A DNA stretch of 64,000 nt from Alcanivorax sp. 1008 (GTDB lineage Bacteria > Pseudomonadota > Gammaproteobacteria > Pseudomonadales > Alcanivoracaceae). A program made the translations under genes and the position numbers. The notes below the pieces were generated by a model. It was not told the DNA's origin. It did no database searches and saw only the letters and a program-made list of their open reading frames with translations. The stretch spans positions 1 to 64,000 of the forward strand of contig NZ_JAFMPS010000012.1 in assembly GCF_020667895.1 (NCBI RefSeq), written 5' to 3'. Shown in pieces: positions 10,101 through 17,401 of this stretch (within the stretch, counting starts at the first letter, position 1; every line of letters starts with the position of its first letter).

Positions 10101-10168
10101 AAGTAGTCTCTGAAGGTAGTGCGGAGCAACAGCAGGAAGCTCGGGATCTGCTCGCCCAAGTGGGCTGA
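7148..10168 (+). CDS. fimV: FimV, LysM-containing polar hub protein of the type IV pilus system
   Basis: A 1006-residue inner-membrane protein. In order: a signal peptide (RKTGIGLAALAMLAPGLAAA); the FimV N-terminal domain (LGVGDYKLNSYLNQPLSMEVEL); a LysM peptidoglycan-binding domain near residues 179-233; a coiled coil near 323-386; an Ala/Pro-rich linker; one membrane helix near 537-558 followed by RRRQ; a long, very acidic cytoplasmic region with repeated LSLDLDDD-type units (roughly 690-900); and a C-terminal TPR-like cap (LDLAKAYIDMGDAEGARDIL). In Pseudomonas FimV organises the cell pole, activates cyclic AMP signalling and supports twitching and type II secretion. The gene follows usg and precedes truA, the order seen in pseudomonads. 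The 166 bases upstream contain no gene. Confidence 0.95.
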   Translation: MFRKTGIGLAALAMLAPGLAAALGVGDYKLNSYLNQPLSMEVELFDVGDLTPEEVLANLGSESDFQSSGVERVFFLNELQFEVTLQQDGNGVLSIRSTQPVREPFLNFIVEVMWPTGRLLREYTVLLDPPAFAEPVQRPAVAPVSSAQPAKVEAPASQQAPSQPRVVAQSQDYGVSRAPDYVVQPSDTLWRIALNNRPVNSISVQQMLIAIQSLNPDAFIDGNVNLVREGTVLRMPSEQEVRQISTRSAIAEVAEQNREWRAKLEARGITLPSRTQLDGTASGGGGADLGVATEGQVKLVSPDAQSGAGTGRGTGGSSSTDSSALQNELAIRDENVDRLNRQNNELSSRLQDLQEQVATSESLLKLRNSQIAQLQQQLRELQEAQGITPTEPVVIEPVTDAPVAPVTGTQAPQAAGTEAPQAAGSEAATAPAAAGGAAAAGSSGEALDPISRAAQAVKSLEGAMGADGARPATPEEIAEARKAAGMDSGAAATPEQLAADRAAAGMQQPQAQAQAGAAGTTPAPEPAAESGIVGTIMDNLVLILAGLVGLAVVIGGMAWMRRRQADKDDDSYKEPRALADADEEDDFFVDNGDFVEDLEDPSAEAGEPAQDPLEEVDVYTAYGRHAEAVTFLKNEIQKAPQRDDLKVRLLEVQAEMGDRDGFEREAAAFAGAGASVAAAISSLRAGFAGGAEEPSLDDLEMDLASDFEAPSAAPATADDTLEFDIGGDDDGDDLGSLDFDLGDSKPAEAPLIAADNDELSFDLSSDGEAELSLEDDGLSLDLDDDKTETLTLEDEGLSLDMGEEGDDELSLELDAGEEELSLDLDDAPAKAAVALDDISADLSEEADFGELSLADMSDEFSEAAEKPAAEELDLSLDELSLDDLSLDDDEPTQVSMPAVDAEPSATVQRDAVSFDDDLEEPAPLTAEQPTTARPALEPALEQALGADDDDFDFLGDTDENATKLDLAKAYIDMGDAEGARDILQEVVSEGSAEQQQEARDLLAQVG

Positions 10169-10185
10169 TCAAGAGTAAGGAAAAC

Positions 10186-10219
10186 AACAGGGCGGCCCCG
10201 GTAACGGTGCCGCCCTGTT
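10186..10219 (+). terminator. Stem-loop between fimV and truA, probable terminator
   Basis: Perfect 11-bp inverted repeat, AACAGGGCGGC (10186-10196) and GCCGCCCTGTT (10209-10219), 18 bases after the fimV stop. The T-run that follows is weak (CGTTTC), so termination may be partial. The downstream CATAAT (10230-10235) may serve as a -10 element for truA. Confidence 0.6.
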
Positions 10220-10265
10220 CGTTTCAGGGCATAATGCGCTCCCCAGTAGCAATCCTGATCTGACC

Positions 10266-11069
10266 ATGTCCCGCATCGCACTAGGTATTGAATACAACGG
10301 TAATAACTATCGGGGTTGGCAAACACAGCAGCCCGGCGTGCCGACTGTACAGCTTGAGGTGGAGCGAGCACTGGCCAAGGTAGCGGATCATCCGGTTTCA
10401 GTTATCTGTGCAGGACGTACTGATGCTGGAGTGCATGGTTGCGGTCAGGTAGTGCACTTCGACAGTGATGCGGTGCGTGATATGCGTGCCTGGCAGTTCG
10501 GTGGTAACAGTAACCTTCCCAAGGACATTAGTATTCGCTGGGCGACACCGGTGGCGGATGATTTTCACGCCCGCTTTTCTGCGTTCTCGCGACGTTACCG
10601 CTATGTGATCTATAACCATCCGATCAGACCCGCGTTGCTTGCAGGGCAGGTCAGTTGGCAGTTTCTGCCGTTGGATGTGCCATCGATGCGAGAAGCGGCT
10701 AAACACCTGATCGGCGAACATGACTTCAGCTCCTTCCGTGGCGTCTACTGTCAGTCGAAAACGCCGGTAAAAACGGTACACCGTCTCGACCTGTTCCAGC
10801 GGGGGAACTTGATCGTTTTAGAAGCAGAAGCGAATGCCTTTTTGATGCATATGGTTCGCAATATTGCGGGCACCCTGATGGCTGTGGGCACTGGTAAGAA
10901 AAAGCCGGAATGGGTTGCTGAGGTGCTTGAAGCTCGCAACCGCAGTGTAGCTGCCTCGACCGCACCACCCCACGGCCTTTATTTGGTGGGTATAGGCTAT
11001 CCGCAACGCTTTATTCTCCCGCAGGAGCCATTTGGCCCGGCCTGGTTGCCACAGGACCTCAACGCCTGA
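10266..11069 (+). CDS. truA: tRNA pseudouridine(38-40) synthase
   Basis: A 267-residue enzyme that makes pseudouridine at positions 38-40 of the tRNA anticodon arm. The catalytic aspartate is in AGRTDAGVHG near residue 57, and the N-terminus RIALGIEYNGNNYRGWQ is diagnostic. The motif HDFSSFRG and the C-terminal AFLMHMVRNIAGTL also match. Length is normal. In pseudomonads fimV-truA is followed by trpF and accD; here unrelated oxidoreductase and SRPBCC genes come next, so synteny breaks at this point. Confidence 0.97.
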   Translation: MSRIALGIEYNGNNYRGWQTQQPGVPTVQLEVERALAKVADHPVSVICAGRTDAGVHGCGQVVHFDSDAVRDMRAWQFGGNSNLPKDISIRWATPVADDFHARFSAFSRRYRYVIYNHPIRPALLAGQVSWQFLPLDVPSMREAAKHLIGEHDFSSFRGVYCQSKTPVKTVHRLDLFQRGNLIVLEAEANAFLMHMVRNIAGTLMAVGTGKKKPEWVAEVLEARNRSVAASTAPPHGLYLVGIGYPQRFILPQEPFGPAWLPQDLNA

Positions 11070-11181
11070 CCTGATTTTCTTCCCGGCTGCTATTTCCAGT
11101 CAGTCCCTGCGCTAGCAGTGAATAGCCGGTGTCGGTATGCTCCACAGAACTCATGGGTTCTGATTTTCTGGAGAGTCATTC

Positions 11182-12060
11182 ATGCCTGAAACCATCCTCA
11201 TAACGGGAGCAACCGGTGCTCAGGGCAGTGCCCTGGTGCCCGAACTGCTTAAGCGCGGCTTCCGGGTACGTGCCATGACTCGCAATATCAGCAAGCCTTC
11301 GGCATTAGCACTGAAAGCGCTTGGTGCTGAGCTGGTAGCAGCGGACCTTGACGATGAGGGCTCTCTGCAGCGTGCCTGTGAAGGCGTGCATGGCGTTTTC
11401 GCCGTGCAGAATTTCTGGGAGCGCGGTGTTGGCTTTCAAGGCGAAATTGACCAGGGGTGCCGCTTGGCTCGGGCGGCAAAGAAGCAGGGTGTTAGCCACT
11501 TTGTGCAAACCTCGGTTTCCAACTGTGATCATGCCGAGGGGGTGCTGCATTTCCAGAGCAAGTACGAGATCGAGAAGTACGTTGACCAGTTGCAGTTGCC
11601 GCGTACATTTCTGCGCGAAGTCTTTTTTATGGAAAACTTTCTTGAGCCTGTGGTTGGCTTTAGCGGCAAAAAGCCCCTTAGTCCCCGCGTAGTGCTAGCC
11701 ATGATGGCCGGTGCGCTGAAGCCGGATACTCGTTTCCATATGGTCGCGGTGGAGGACATCGCCTGGTTCGCTGCGGAAGTATTCTGTAACCCTGAGCAGT
11801 ATCTGGGCACATCACTGGATGTGGCCAGCGATGTGTTGACCGTCGATGAGATGAAGGCGGTGTATCGTAAAGTCACCGGCAAGCGTCTGCTGCCATTTGC
11901 TATTCCCATGTTTCTGCTGCGAATGTCGAATGCAGAGGCGGCCAGGCAGTACGATTGGAATAATCGTCAGGGCTGGAGCTTTGATATTGAGCCGTTGCGT
12001 CAGAAGAAGCCGGATTTGGTAAGTTTTGAAGCGTTTTTACGCCGTCGCCTGGCGAGCTAA
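11182..12060 (+). CDS. NmrA-like NAD(P)-binding oxidoreductase
   Basis: A 292-residue atypical short-chain dehydrogenase of the NmrA/HSCARG type. The N-terminal TILITGATGAQGSALVPELL is a dinucleotide-binding GxxGxxG loop, followed by RAMTRN, where NADPH specificity is usually set. The YxxxK catalytic pair of classical SDRs is not evident; YEIEKY lies at the equivalent place. Members act as NADPH sensors or as reductases on small molecules, and the substrate cannot be told. GGAGAG precedes ATG 11182. An SRPBCC gene follows after 11 bases, so the two are probably one operon. Confidence 0.8.
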   Translation: MPETILITGATGAQGSALVPELLKRGFRVRAMTRNISKPSALALKALGAELVAADLDDEGSLQRACEGVHGVFAVQNFWERGVGFQGEIDQGCRLARAAKKQGVSHFVQTSVSNCDHAEGVLHFQSKYEIEKYVDQLQLPRTFLREVFFMENFLEPVVGFSGKKPLSPRVVLAMMAGALKPDTRFHMVAVEDIAWFAAEVFCNPEQYLGTSLDVASDVLTVDEMKAVYRKVTGKRLLPFAIPMFLLRMSNAEAARQYDWNNRQGWSFDIEPLRQKKPDLVSFEAFLRRRLAS

Positions 12061-12071
12061 AGGAGAGAGTA

Positions 12072-12506
12072 ATGCCAGCGTTTACTGTTAGTCACGATTA
12101 CTCTGCATCAGCGGATCAGGTGTGGGAGCTGCTGGGAGATTTCTCTGGTTTGGCCAGCTGGCTGCCCGGAGTTAGCGCCTGTGCGGTGGATCGTTCCGGC
12201 GTAGGAGCGGTTCGTCAGGTGTCTTTGATGGATGGCAGCATGGTTAAGGAAGAACTGGTGGCACTGGATAGTCAGGCGCGTAGTTACAGCTATCGAATTG
12301 TTGAGGCGCCGGGGATCACAGCAGACACTGACTATGTCGCAACACTGGCGGTGCTGGCCACGGACAGTGGTTGTCGAGTGGAGTGGTCGGCTCGCTTTCA
12401 GGCGGATCCGGCCTATCCAGCAGACAAAGTTGCTAAAGCTCAAGCTCGGGCAGAGCAGATGTACGGGTTCTGTCTGGCATCGTTGGTCAGCCGCTTCGAC
12501 AGTTGA
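12072..12506 (+). CDS. SRPBCC (Bet v 1/START-like) family protein
   Basis: A 144-residue protein whose layout matches polyketide-cyclase-like SRPBCC ligand-binding domains. It starts FTVSHDYSASADQVWELLGDFSGLASWLPG, a strand, the V-shaped helices and a conserved W-P turn. The middle is a series of strands ending VEWSARFQADP, and the final long helix (ADKVAKAQARAEQMYGFCLASLV) would close the pocket. Such proteins bind hydrophobic ligands, and the ligand here is unknown. GGAGAG precedes ATG. It follows the NmrA-like gene by 11 bases and converges on rsmE with 13 bases between stops. Confidence 0.8.
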   Translation: MPAFTVSHDYSASADQVWELLGDFSGLASWLPGVSACAVDRSGVGAVRQVSLMDGSMVKEELVALDSQARSYSYRIVEAPGITADTDYVATLAVLATDSGCRVEWSARFQADPAYPADKVAKAQARAEQMYGFCLASLVSRFDS

Positions 12507-12519
12507 TAAAGGTGGCTCG

Positions 12520-13236
12520 TCAGGGCAGCTGCATTAACCGCCCGATTAGTGCAGGAAGTGCTGTTTCTACCCGCAGGATCCGTTGACCAAAGCGGTGACA
12601 GTCAAAGCCGCTATCGCGTAACAGATCCGTTTCATATTCTGTCCAGCCGCCCTCCGGGCCAATCGCCAATGTTACCGGCTGGCTAAGTCCAGTGGGCATA
12701 TCCGGGTAGTCGCCGGGATGGGCCAGCAAGGCGATGCTGCCCGCCAGTATCTCAGGCAGTTCATCTTCGACAAACGGCTTGAAGCGTGGCTTGAGCTCCA
12801 GTGATGGCAGCAGGGTGTCGCCCGCCTGCTCAAGGCCGAGCAGGAGCTTTTCCTGCAATAGCCCGGCATGCAGCTCCGGGGTTTGCCAGTAACTCTTTTC
12901 CACCTTCCAGCTATTCAGCAGGATGATTCTTTTGACTCCCAGACTGGTGGCATCAATCAGGATGCGCTTGAGCATTTTCGGACGTGGCAGGGCCAGAATA
13001 AGGGTCAGGGGCAGGGCCGAGGGTGCTGGACTTTTGCCGCTGAATGACAGGGTGATTTGCTCGCCGTCGTCCTCTAGCAGTTGGGCCTCGCCAAGCGGCC
13101 CATTAAGTAGGCCTGCTCGCAAGGTCGCGCCGCAGGTGAGCCCAAGCACCTTGCGGATATGCACAGCTCTCCGGCCACTGATATGCCAGCGGCCGGAATC
13201 CAGTTGATCATCGGGGAGCAGCAGCAACAGGTTCAT
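12520..13236 (-). CDS. rsmE: 16S rRNA m3U1498 methyltransferase
   Basis: A 238-residue SPOUT-class methyltransferase that modifies U1498 of 16S rRNA. ATG 13236 gives the usual start MNLLLLLPDD; a longer frame to 13380 would overlap the divergent moxR leader and is rejected. The N-terminal PUA-like domain is followed by the knotted domain with LILALPRPKMLKRILIDATS (near residues 77-96), LAIGPEGGWTEYE and LRVETA near the C-terminus. These GPEGG and LR.ETA motifs bind S-adenosylmethionine. It is monocistronic and convergent with the SRPBCC gene. Confidence 0.95.
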   Translation of the reverse strand: MNLLLLLPDDQLDSGRWHISGRRAVHIRKVLGLTCGATLRAGLLNGPLGEAQLLEDDGEQITLSFSGKSPAPSALPLTLILALPRPKMLKRILIDATSLGVKRIILLNSWKVEKSYWQTPELHAGLLQEKLLLGLEQAGDTLLPSLELKPRFKPFVEDELPEILAGSIALLAHPGDYPDMPTGLSQPVTLAIGPEGGWTEYETDLLRDSGFDCHRFGQRILRVETALPALIGRLMQLP

Positions 13237-13288
13237 GAACGCAATTATGCCATTGACCGGACTGCTCAGTCCCGGGCAGGTTTTCACC

Positions 13289-13316
13289 TTGCCATCAGGG
13301 ATGACCTTGCTAAAGT
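13289..13316 (+). promoter_or_regulatory. Candidate moxR promoter (extended -10)
   Basis: TTGCCA (13289-13294), a 16-base spacer ending in TGC, and TAAAGT (13311-13316). The TG two bases upstream of the hexamer makes an extended -10. A start about 7 bases later would give a leader of roughly 55 bases before moxR. Confidence 0.4.
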
Positions 13317-13378
13317 GGCCGGGTGAGTCTGGGTGCTGTGCCGACTCCCGGCCATGCAATGAATTTCTGGAGAACAAC

Positions 13379-14221
13379 ATGCAGTTTCAGGGTACCGACA
13401 AATACGTTGCCACCGACGATCTGAAGATGGCAGTCAATGCATCGATTGCGCTGAAGCGCCCGTTGCTGATTAAAGGTGAGCCGGGCACCGGCAAAACCCT
13501 GCTTGCCGAGCAGATCGCCGAATCCCTGAATCTGCCGCTGCTTACCTGGCATATCAAGTCCACCACCAAGGCCCAGCAAGGGCTGTACGAGTACGACGCG
13601 GTATCGCGACTGCGTGACTCCCAGCTCGGCGCAGGCGGCGTCGAGGATGTCGGCAACTACATCAAGAAGGGCAAGCTCTGGGAAGCTTTCGAAAGCGATC
13701 AGCAGGTGGTTCTGCTGATTGACGAGATCGACAAGGCGGACATCGAGTTTCCCAATGACCTGCTGCAGGAACTCGATCGCATGGAGTTCTATGTCTACGA
13801 AACCCAGCAGGTCATCAAGGCGGAACGGCGCCCGATTATCGTGATTACCTCAAACAACGAGAAGGAGCTGCCGGATGCCTTTTTGCGTCGCTGCTTCTTC
13901 CACTACATCAACTTCCCCGATGCCGAAACGATGATGAAGATCGTTGATGTGCATTACCCGGATATCAAACGGGATCTGGTCAAGCAGGCTATGGAGATCT
14001 TCTTCGACCTGCGCAAGGTGCCTGGTCTGAAGAAGAAGCCCTCTACCAGTGAGCTGATTGATTGGCTCAAGCTGCTTCTGTCCGATGATATTCCAGAGGA
14101 CGTTCTGAAGAATCGTGATACTCGCAAGGCTATTCCGCCACTGTACGGTGCGCTGTTGAAGAATGAACAGGACGTCCAGCTGCTTGAGCGGCTAGCCTTC
14201 ATGAGTCGTCGCGAGGGTTGA
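13379..14221 (+). CDS. MoxR-family AAA+ ATPase, partner of the CoxE-like VWA protein
   Basis: A 280-residue AAA+ ATPase. ATG 13379 follows GGAGAA and yields MQFQGTDKYVATDDL; the open frame reaching 13235 runs into rsmE. Walker A is GEPGTGKT (residues 33-40), Walker B is VVLLIDEIDKAD, and sensor 1 is in IVITSNNEKELPDAFLRRCFFHY. MoxR proteins act as chaperones that insert cofactors or assemble complexes, usually with a VWA-domain protein. That partner lies 4 bases downstream. The target of this pair is not visible. It belongs to a different subgroup from the second MoxR at 19908-20879. Confidence 0.92.
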   Translation: MQFQGTDKYVATDDLKMAVNASIALKRPLLIKGEPGTGKTLLAEQIAESLNLPLLTWHIKSTTKAQQGLYEYDAVSRLRDSQLGAGGVEDVGNYIKKGKLWEAFESDQQVVLLIDEIDKADIEFPNDLLQELDRMEFYVYETQQVIKAERRPIIVITSNNEKELPDAFLRRCFFHYINFPDAETMMKIVDVHYPDIKRDLVKQAMEIFFDLRKVPGLKKKPSTSELIDWLKLLLSDDIPEDVLKNRDTRKAIPPLYGALLKNEQDVQLLERLAFMSRREG

Positions 14222-14225
14222 GGTT

Positions 14226-15404
14226 GTGCTGATCCGCTTTTTCGAAACGCTGCGCGAACACAAGGTGCCGGTAACTCTGCGCGAGTTGCTCGACCTGCAC
14301 GAGGGCTTGAGCGCGCATCTGGCGTTTGCGGATATGGAAGACTTTTATCACCTTTCCCGTGCTGTGCTGGTAAAGGACGAAAAGTACTATGATCGCTTTG
14401 ACCGTGCCTTTGACAGCTACTTCAAAGGGCTGGATGCGGTCGATCCGAACTGGTTTAACAAGGCCATTCCAGAGGAGTGGTTGCGCAAGGAGCTGGAGAA
14501 AACGCTTAGCCCGGAAGACTTTGCCAAGCTGCAGGGGCTTGGAAGTCTGGAGAAGATTCTTGATGAGTTTCGCAAGCGTCTTGAGGAGCAGCACAAGCGC
14601 CATCAGGGTGGTAACAAGATGATCGGCACCGGGGGCACCAGCCCCTTTGGCGGCTACGGGGAGAACCCGGAAGGCGTTCGTGTTACCGGGCCGTCACGCA
14701 ACAAGAAAGCGGTCAAGGTTTGGGAGAAGAGAGAGTACCGCAATCTGGATGATTCGGTTGAGCTTGGCACCCGCAATATCAAGCTGGCACTGCGTCGTTT
14801 GAGAAAATTTGCCCGTACCGGAAAAGCAGAAGAGCTGGATCTCGACGACACTATCAGTTCAACCGCAAAAAATGCCGGCTTGCTGGATATACGCCTGCGT
14901 CAGGAAAGGGAAAACCGGGTCAAGGTACTGCTGTTTTTTGACGTCGGCGGCTCCATGGACCCGTACGTCAAGGTGTGCGAGGAGCTGTTCTCTGCAGCGC
15001 GCACCGAGTTCAAGCATATGGAGTATTTCTACTTCCATAACTTTATCTACGAGTATGTCTGGAAGGACAATCGCCGCCGCTGGGATGAAAAAGTTTCGGT
15101 GTGGGATGTGCTGCATAAGTATGGCAATGATTACAAAGTTATCTTTGTCGGTGATGCGGCCATGAGTCCCTATGAAGTGAACTCCGTTGGTGGCAGTGTG
15201 GAGCACTGGAATGAAGAACCCGGTGCAGTATGGATGCAGCGCATCATGGATACCTGGAACAAGGTGGTGTGGCTGAACCCTGAGCCCAAGCGAAGCTGGG
15301 ACTTGACCACCACCAATACCTGGATCCGACAGCTGGTAAATCACAAGATGTACCCCCTGACTATTCAGGGGCTGGAAGAGGCCATGCGCCACCTTTCCAA
15401 ATAG
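14226..15404 (+). CDS. VWA domain protein, CoxE-like
   Basis: A 392-residue cytoplasmic protein. The start is GTG 14226, placed after GAGGGTTGAGG and 4 bases from the moxR stop. The N-terminal half is helical and charged. A CoxE/VWA domain follows with the metal-site motif LLFFDVGGSMDPY (Asp near residue 239). The first serine of the classical DxSxS motif is glycine, as is common in this subgroup. Later conserved segments include FVGDAAMSPYE near residue 310. Pairing with the MoxR gene suggests the two form one chaperone module. No oxidoreductase target lies next to it. Confidence 0.88.
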   Translation: MLIRFFETLREHKVPVTLRELLDLHEGLSAHLAFADMEDFYHLSRAVLVKDEKYYDRFDRAFDSYFKGLDAVDPNWFNKAIPEEWLRKELEKTLSPEDFAKLQGLGSLEKILDEFRKRLEEQHKRHQGGNKMIGTGGTSPFGGYGENPEGVRVTGPSRNKKAVKVWEKREYRNLDDSVELGTRNIKLALRRLRKFARTGKAEELDLDDTISSTAKNAGLLDIRLRQERENRVKVLLFFDVGGSMDPYVKVCEELFSAARTEFKHMEYFYFHNFIYEYVWKDNRRRWDEKVSVWDVLHKYGNDYKVIFVGDAAMSPYEVNSVGGSVEHWNEEPGAVWMQRIMDTWNKVVWLNPEPKRSWDLTTTNTWIRQLVNHKMYPLTIQGLEEAMRHLSK

Positions 15405-15529
15405 GTGGCATGGATGCCACGCCGGGCTGCAGTTCCCAAGGCCCGGCTCCCTCGCTACAGTGAGCTGGTATTCGCCTACACTGGAGTGGTCAACAGATTA
15501 TGCTGCTTGTCACGCGCTCCCTCGCTACA
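15405..15529 (+). repeat. Two hairpins and a 14-bp direct repeat between vwa and the 633-residue gene
   Basis: Directly after the VWA stop is GTGGCAT-GG-ATGCCAC (15405-15420), then GCCGGGC (15421-15427) pairing with GCCCGGC (15441-15447). Neither is followed by a T-run. GCTCCCTCGCTACA occurs at 15446-15459 and again at 15516-15529, the second copy inside the start of the next gene. The hairpins may end or process the moxR-vwa message. Confidence 0.5.
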
Positions 15530-17401
15530 CGACTGATAGTACCGGCCTCGTTGCTGGTGCTACTGGTGGCCGCATTGAAGCTGATTGGCTATGTTGCGGT
15601 TATTGCTAGTGATACTGGTGTGGCGCTGCTGCTGTTGCTGCTGTGGATTCCTCTAGCCGTATTGATGATGTGGCGCGCCCGTCGGCGTCGAGCTGTGATA
15701 CTGGCCGGGTGCCTTGCTGAGTCCTCTGCGTGGGGACACCGTCTTCGCGGCGGTATTGTCATGGCGGTTGTTCAGGCCGCTGTGGCCTTGCCTGTGGCGA
15801 TTGTTTTGTTAGCAGTGATTAGCCAACCGCAAAGCGCCGGTTTCTGGGTTCTGCTGTTGGTCAGCGGGCCGCTCTGGTGGTTGTTGATGCTGTTATGGCA
15901 AAGCCTGCTGGCAGCGCAGTTAAGCAGCCGTTTTTTGCATTATGCTGCCGCGCTGGTTTCGTTGCGGTTCGCGGGCGCGCTGTTGGTGTCTCTTTGGTTG
16001 TTACAATCCCTGTGGACACCGGTGCTGGATGTGTCAGAACTGACCCTGTTTCAGGCGGCGCGTCTGGGGATGACGGAAGCAGTGGCGGAGAGCCAGTTGC
16101 TGTTGCTGGTGGCGGGTATCTGGCATGGTTTTTCGTATCTGTATCTTTGGCTGGTGCAAACGCTAACAGCGGGTGCGCCGTCGTCATTGTTGGCTTTGCT
16201 GGCTTGGTTGTTGCTGCTGCTCCAGGGGGCCTGTTTTGTCTGGCCGCTGTTGATGTGGATGCAGGGTGTGGGGCTGATGTTTGGCCGGCTGTTGAGCTCA
16301 ACAGTGGTAGGTCAGGGCGATCAGCGGCCTGCGCAAACCGCTTCGCCGGTGCTGCCATGGCTGGCATTAATGCTTGCGGCGTTGCTTAGCTGGAGCATAT
16401 TGGTTCCGCAGCCATGGAGCTGGCTGACAGGGCAGTCACAGGTGATACAGCTCGGTGGCAGCTACTACGTGTTGCCAGAAGATCGTCTTGAGCAGATTCT
16501 GCGCGACAATGCGGACTGGCTTGATGAAGATATGGCTGGCCGTCTTGTGGCATTGCAGACGCTGGCAGATGAGCAGCTTGATAGTCTTTTTAGCGAGGCG
16601 CGAGCTCAAGTGCCGGCCTATGCCAATTGGCATTATTCGCTCTCCGGTGGTATGACTCGTAGTCTCGTTGCCATGATGGATTATTTCACCGAGGACAATG
16701 AGCGTGCGGTGAGTATGTTGTCAGAGCGTCTTTTCCCTCCTCGTTTATGGCAACAAAAACTGACCCGTTTTGAGGATTCCATGGCGGAGGAGCATCGACG
16801 CCAAGTGGCTCTTCTGTATGACGATATGCTGGCCGATCTACAGCGGCGTCTGAGTGGCTGGGAGGCCCACCCACATTTTCCCAGAGATCAGCTGGAGCTT
16901 ATTGATCTGGATGTGCTGTCGGATAGCTTGCGGGGCGCTCCGTTACAGCAGAACCAGGCTCTGGGGCAGGCAGGGGTGTCGGTGGTAGCGGGTGCTGGAG
17001 CGGCCGCGTTTTCGCTATCCCAATCCTTGCGTTCCGTGGCTCAGTCCCGGGCAGCTGCCCAGGGGGCAGCAAGAGCCGGAGCCAGAGTGGCCAGCCGCAG
17101 CTCAGCCACCGGAGGTGCCGTACTATGTGCGGCTAGCGGTCCTATGGCGCTGGGTTGTGCAGTGGTGGTGTTTACCGGAGTTACGCTTGCTTCCGAGTAT
17201 GCCATTCTGAAAGCGGATGAGTTTTTTTCCCGTCAGCAGCTGGAGGCAGATTTGCTGGTCAGCATTGATGCATTGCAACAGGCCCTTAGTGATGCCTACC
17301 AGCAGCAGCTTCTGGCCGCGTTGCGTCAGGACTCAGAGGAGCTCCATGGCCGTCTGTTGGGGAAATTTCAGCCAGTTCAGCGCTTTCGCGCCGTGGACTA
17401 A
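15500..17401 (+). CDS. Unrecognised multi-pass membrane protein with glycine/alanine-rich C-terminal hydrophobic region
   Basis: I do not recognise this 633-residue protein. Roughly residues 1-310 are very rich in Leu and Trp and contain about eight membrane helices. A break at GQSQVIQLGGSYYVLP (near 315-330) opens a soluble, mostly helical domain (about 330-480). Next is a small-residue hydrophobic stretch, AGAGAAAFSLSQSL, an Arg/Ala-rich amphipathic run, a second hydrophobic hairpin around GPMALGCAVVVFTGVTLAS (about 545-565), and the charged helix AILKADEFFSRQQLEADLL. ATG 15500 has GGAG about 14 bases upstream. It lies 95 bases after a moxR-vwa pair and overlaps by 4 bases the end of the convergent peptidase gene. 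Function is unknown; a MoxR-linked membrane target is only a guess from position. Confidence 0.75.
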   Translation: MLLVTRSLATRLIVPASLLVLLVAALKLIGYVAVIASDTGVALLLLLLWIPLAVLMMWRARRRRAVILAGCLAESSAWGHRLRGGIVMAVVQAAVALPVAIVLLAVISQPQSAGFWVLLLVSGPLWWLLMLLWQSLLAAQLSSRFLHYAAALVSLRFAGALLVSLWLLQSLWTPVLDVSELTLFQAARLGMTEAVAESQLLLLVAGIWHGFSYLYLWLVQTLTAGAPSSLLALLAWLLLLLQGACFVWPLLMWMQGVGLMFGRLLSSTVVGQGDQRPAQTASPVLPWLALMLAALLSWSILVPQPWSWLTGQSQVIQLGGSYYVLPEDRLEQILRDNADWLDEDMAGRLVALQTLADEQLDSLFSEARAQVPAYANWHYSLSGGMTRSLVAMMDYFTEDNERAVSMLSERLFPPRLWQQKLTRFEDSMAEEHRRQVALLYDDMLADLQRRLSGWEAHPHFPRDQLELIDLDVLSDSLRGAPLQQNQALGQAGVSVVAGAGAAAFSLSQSLRSVAQSRAAAQGAARAGARVASRSSATGGAVLCAASGPMALGCAVVVFTGVTLASEYAILKADEFFSRQQLEADLLVSIDALQQALSDAYQQQLLAALRQDSEELHGRLLGKFQPVQRFRAVD

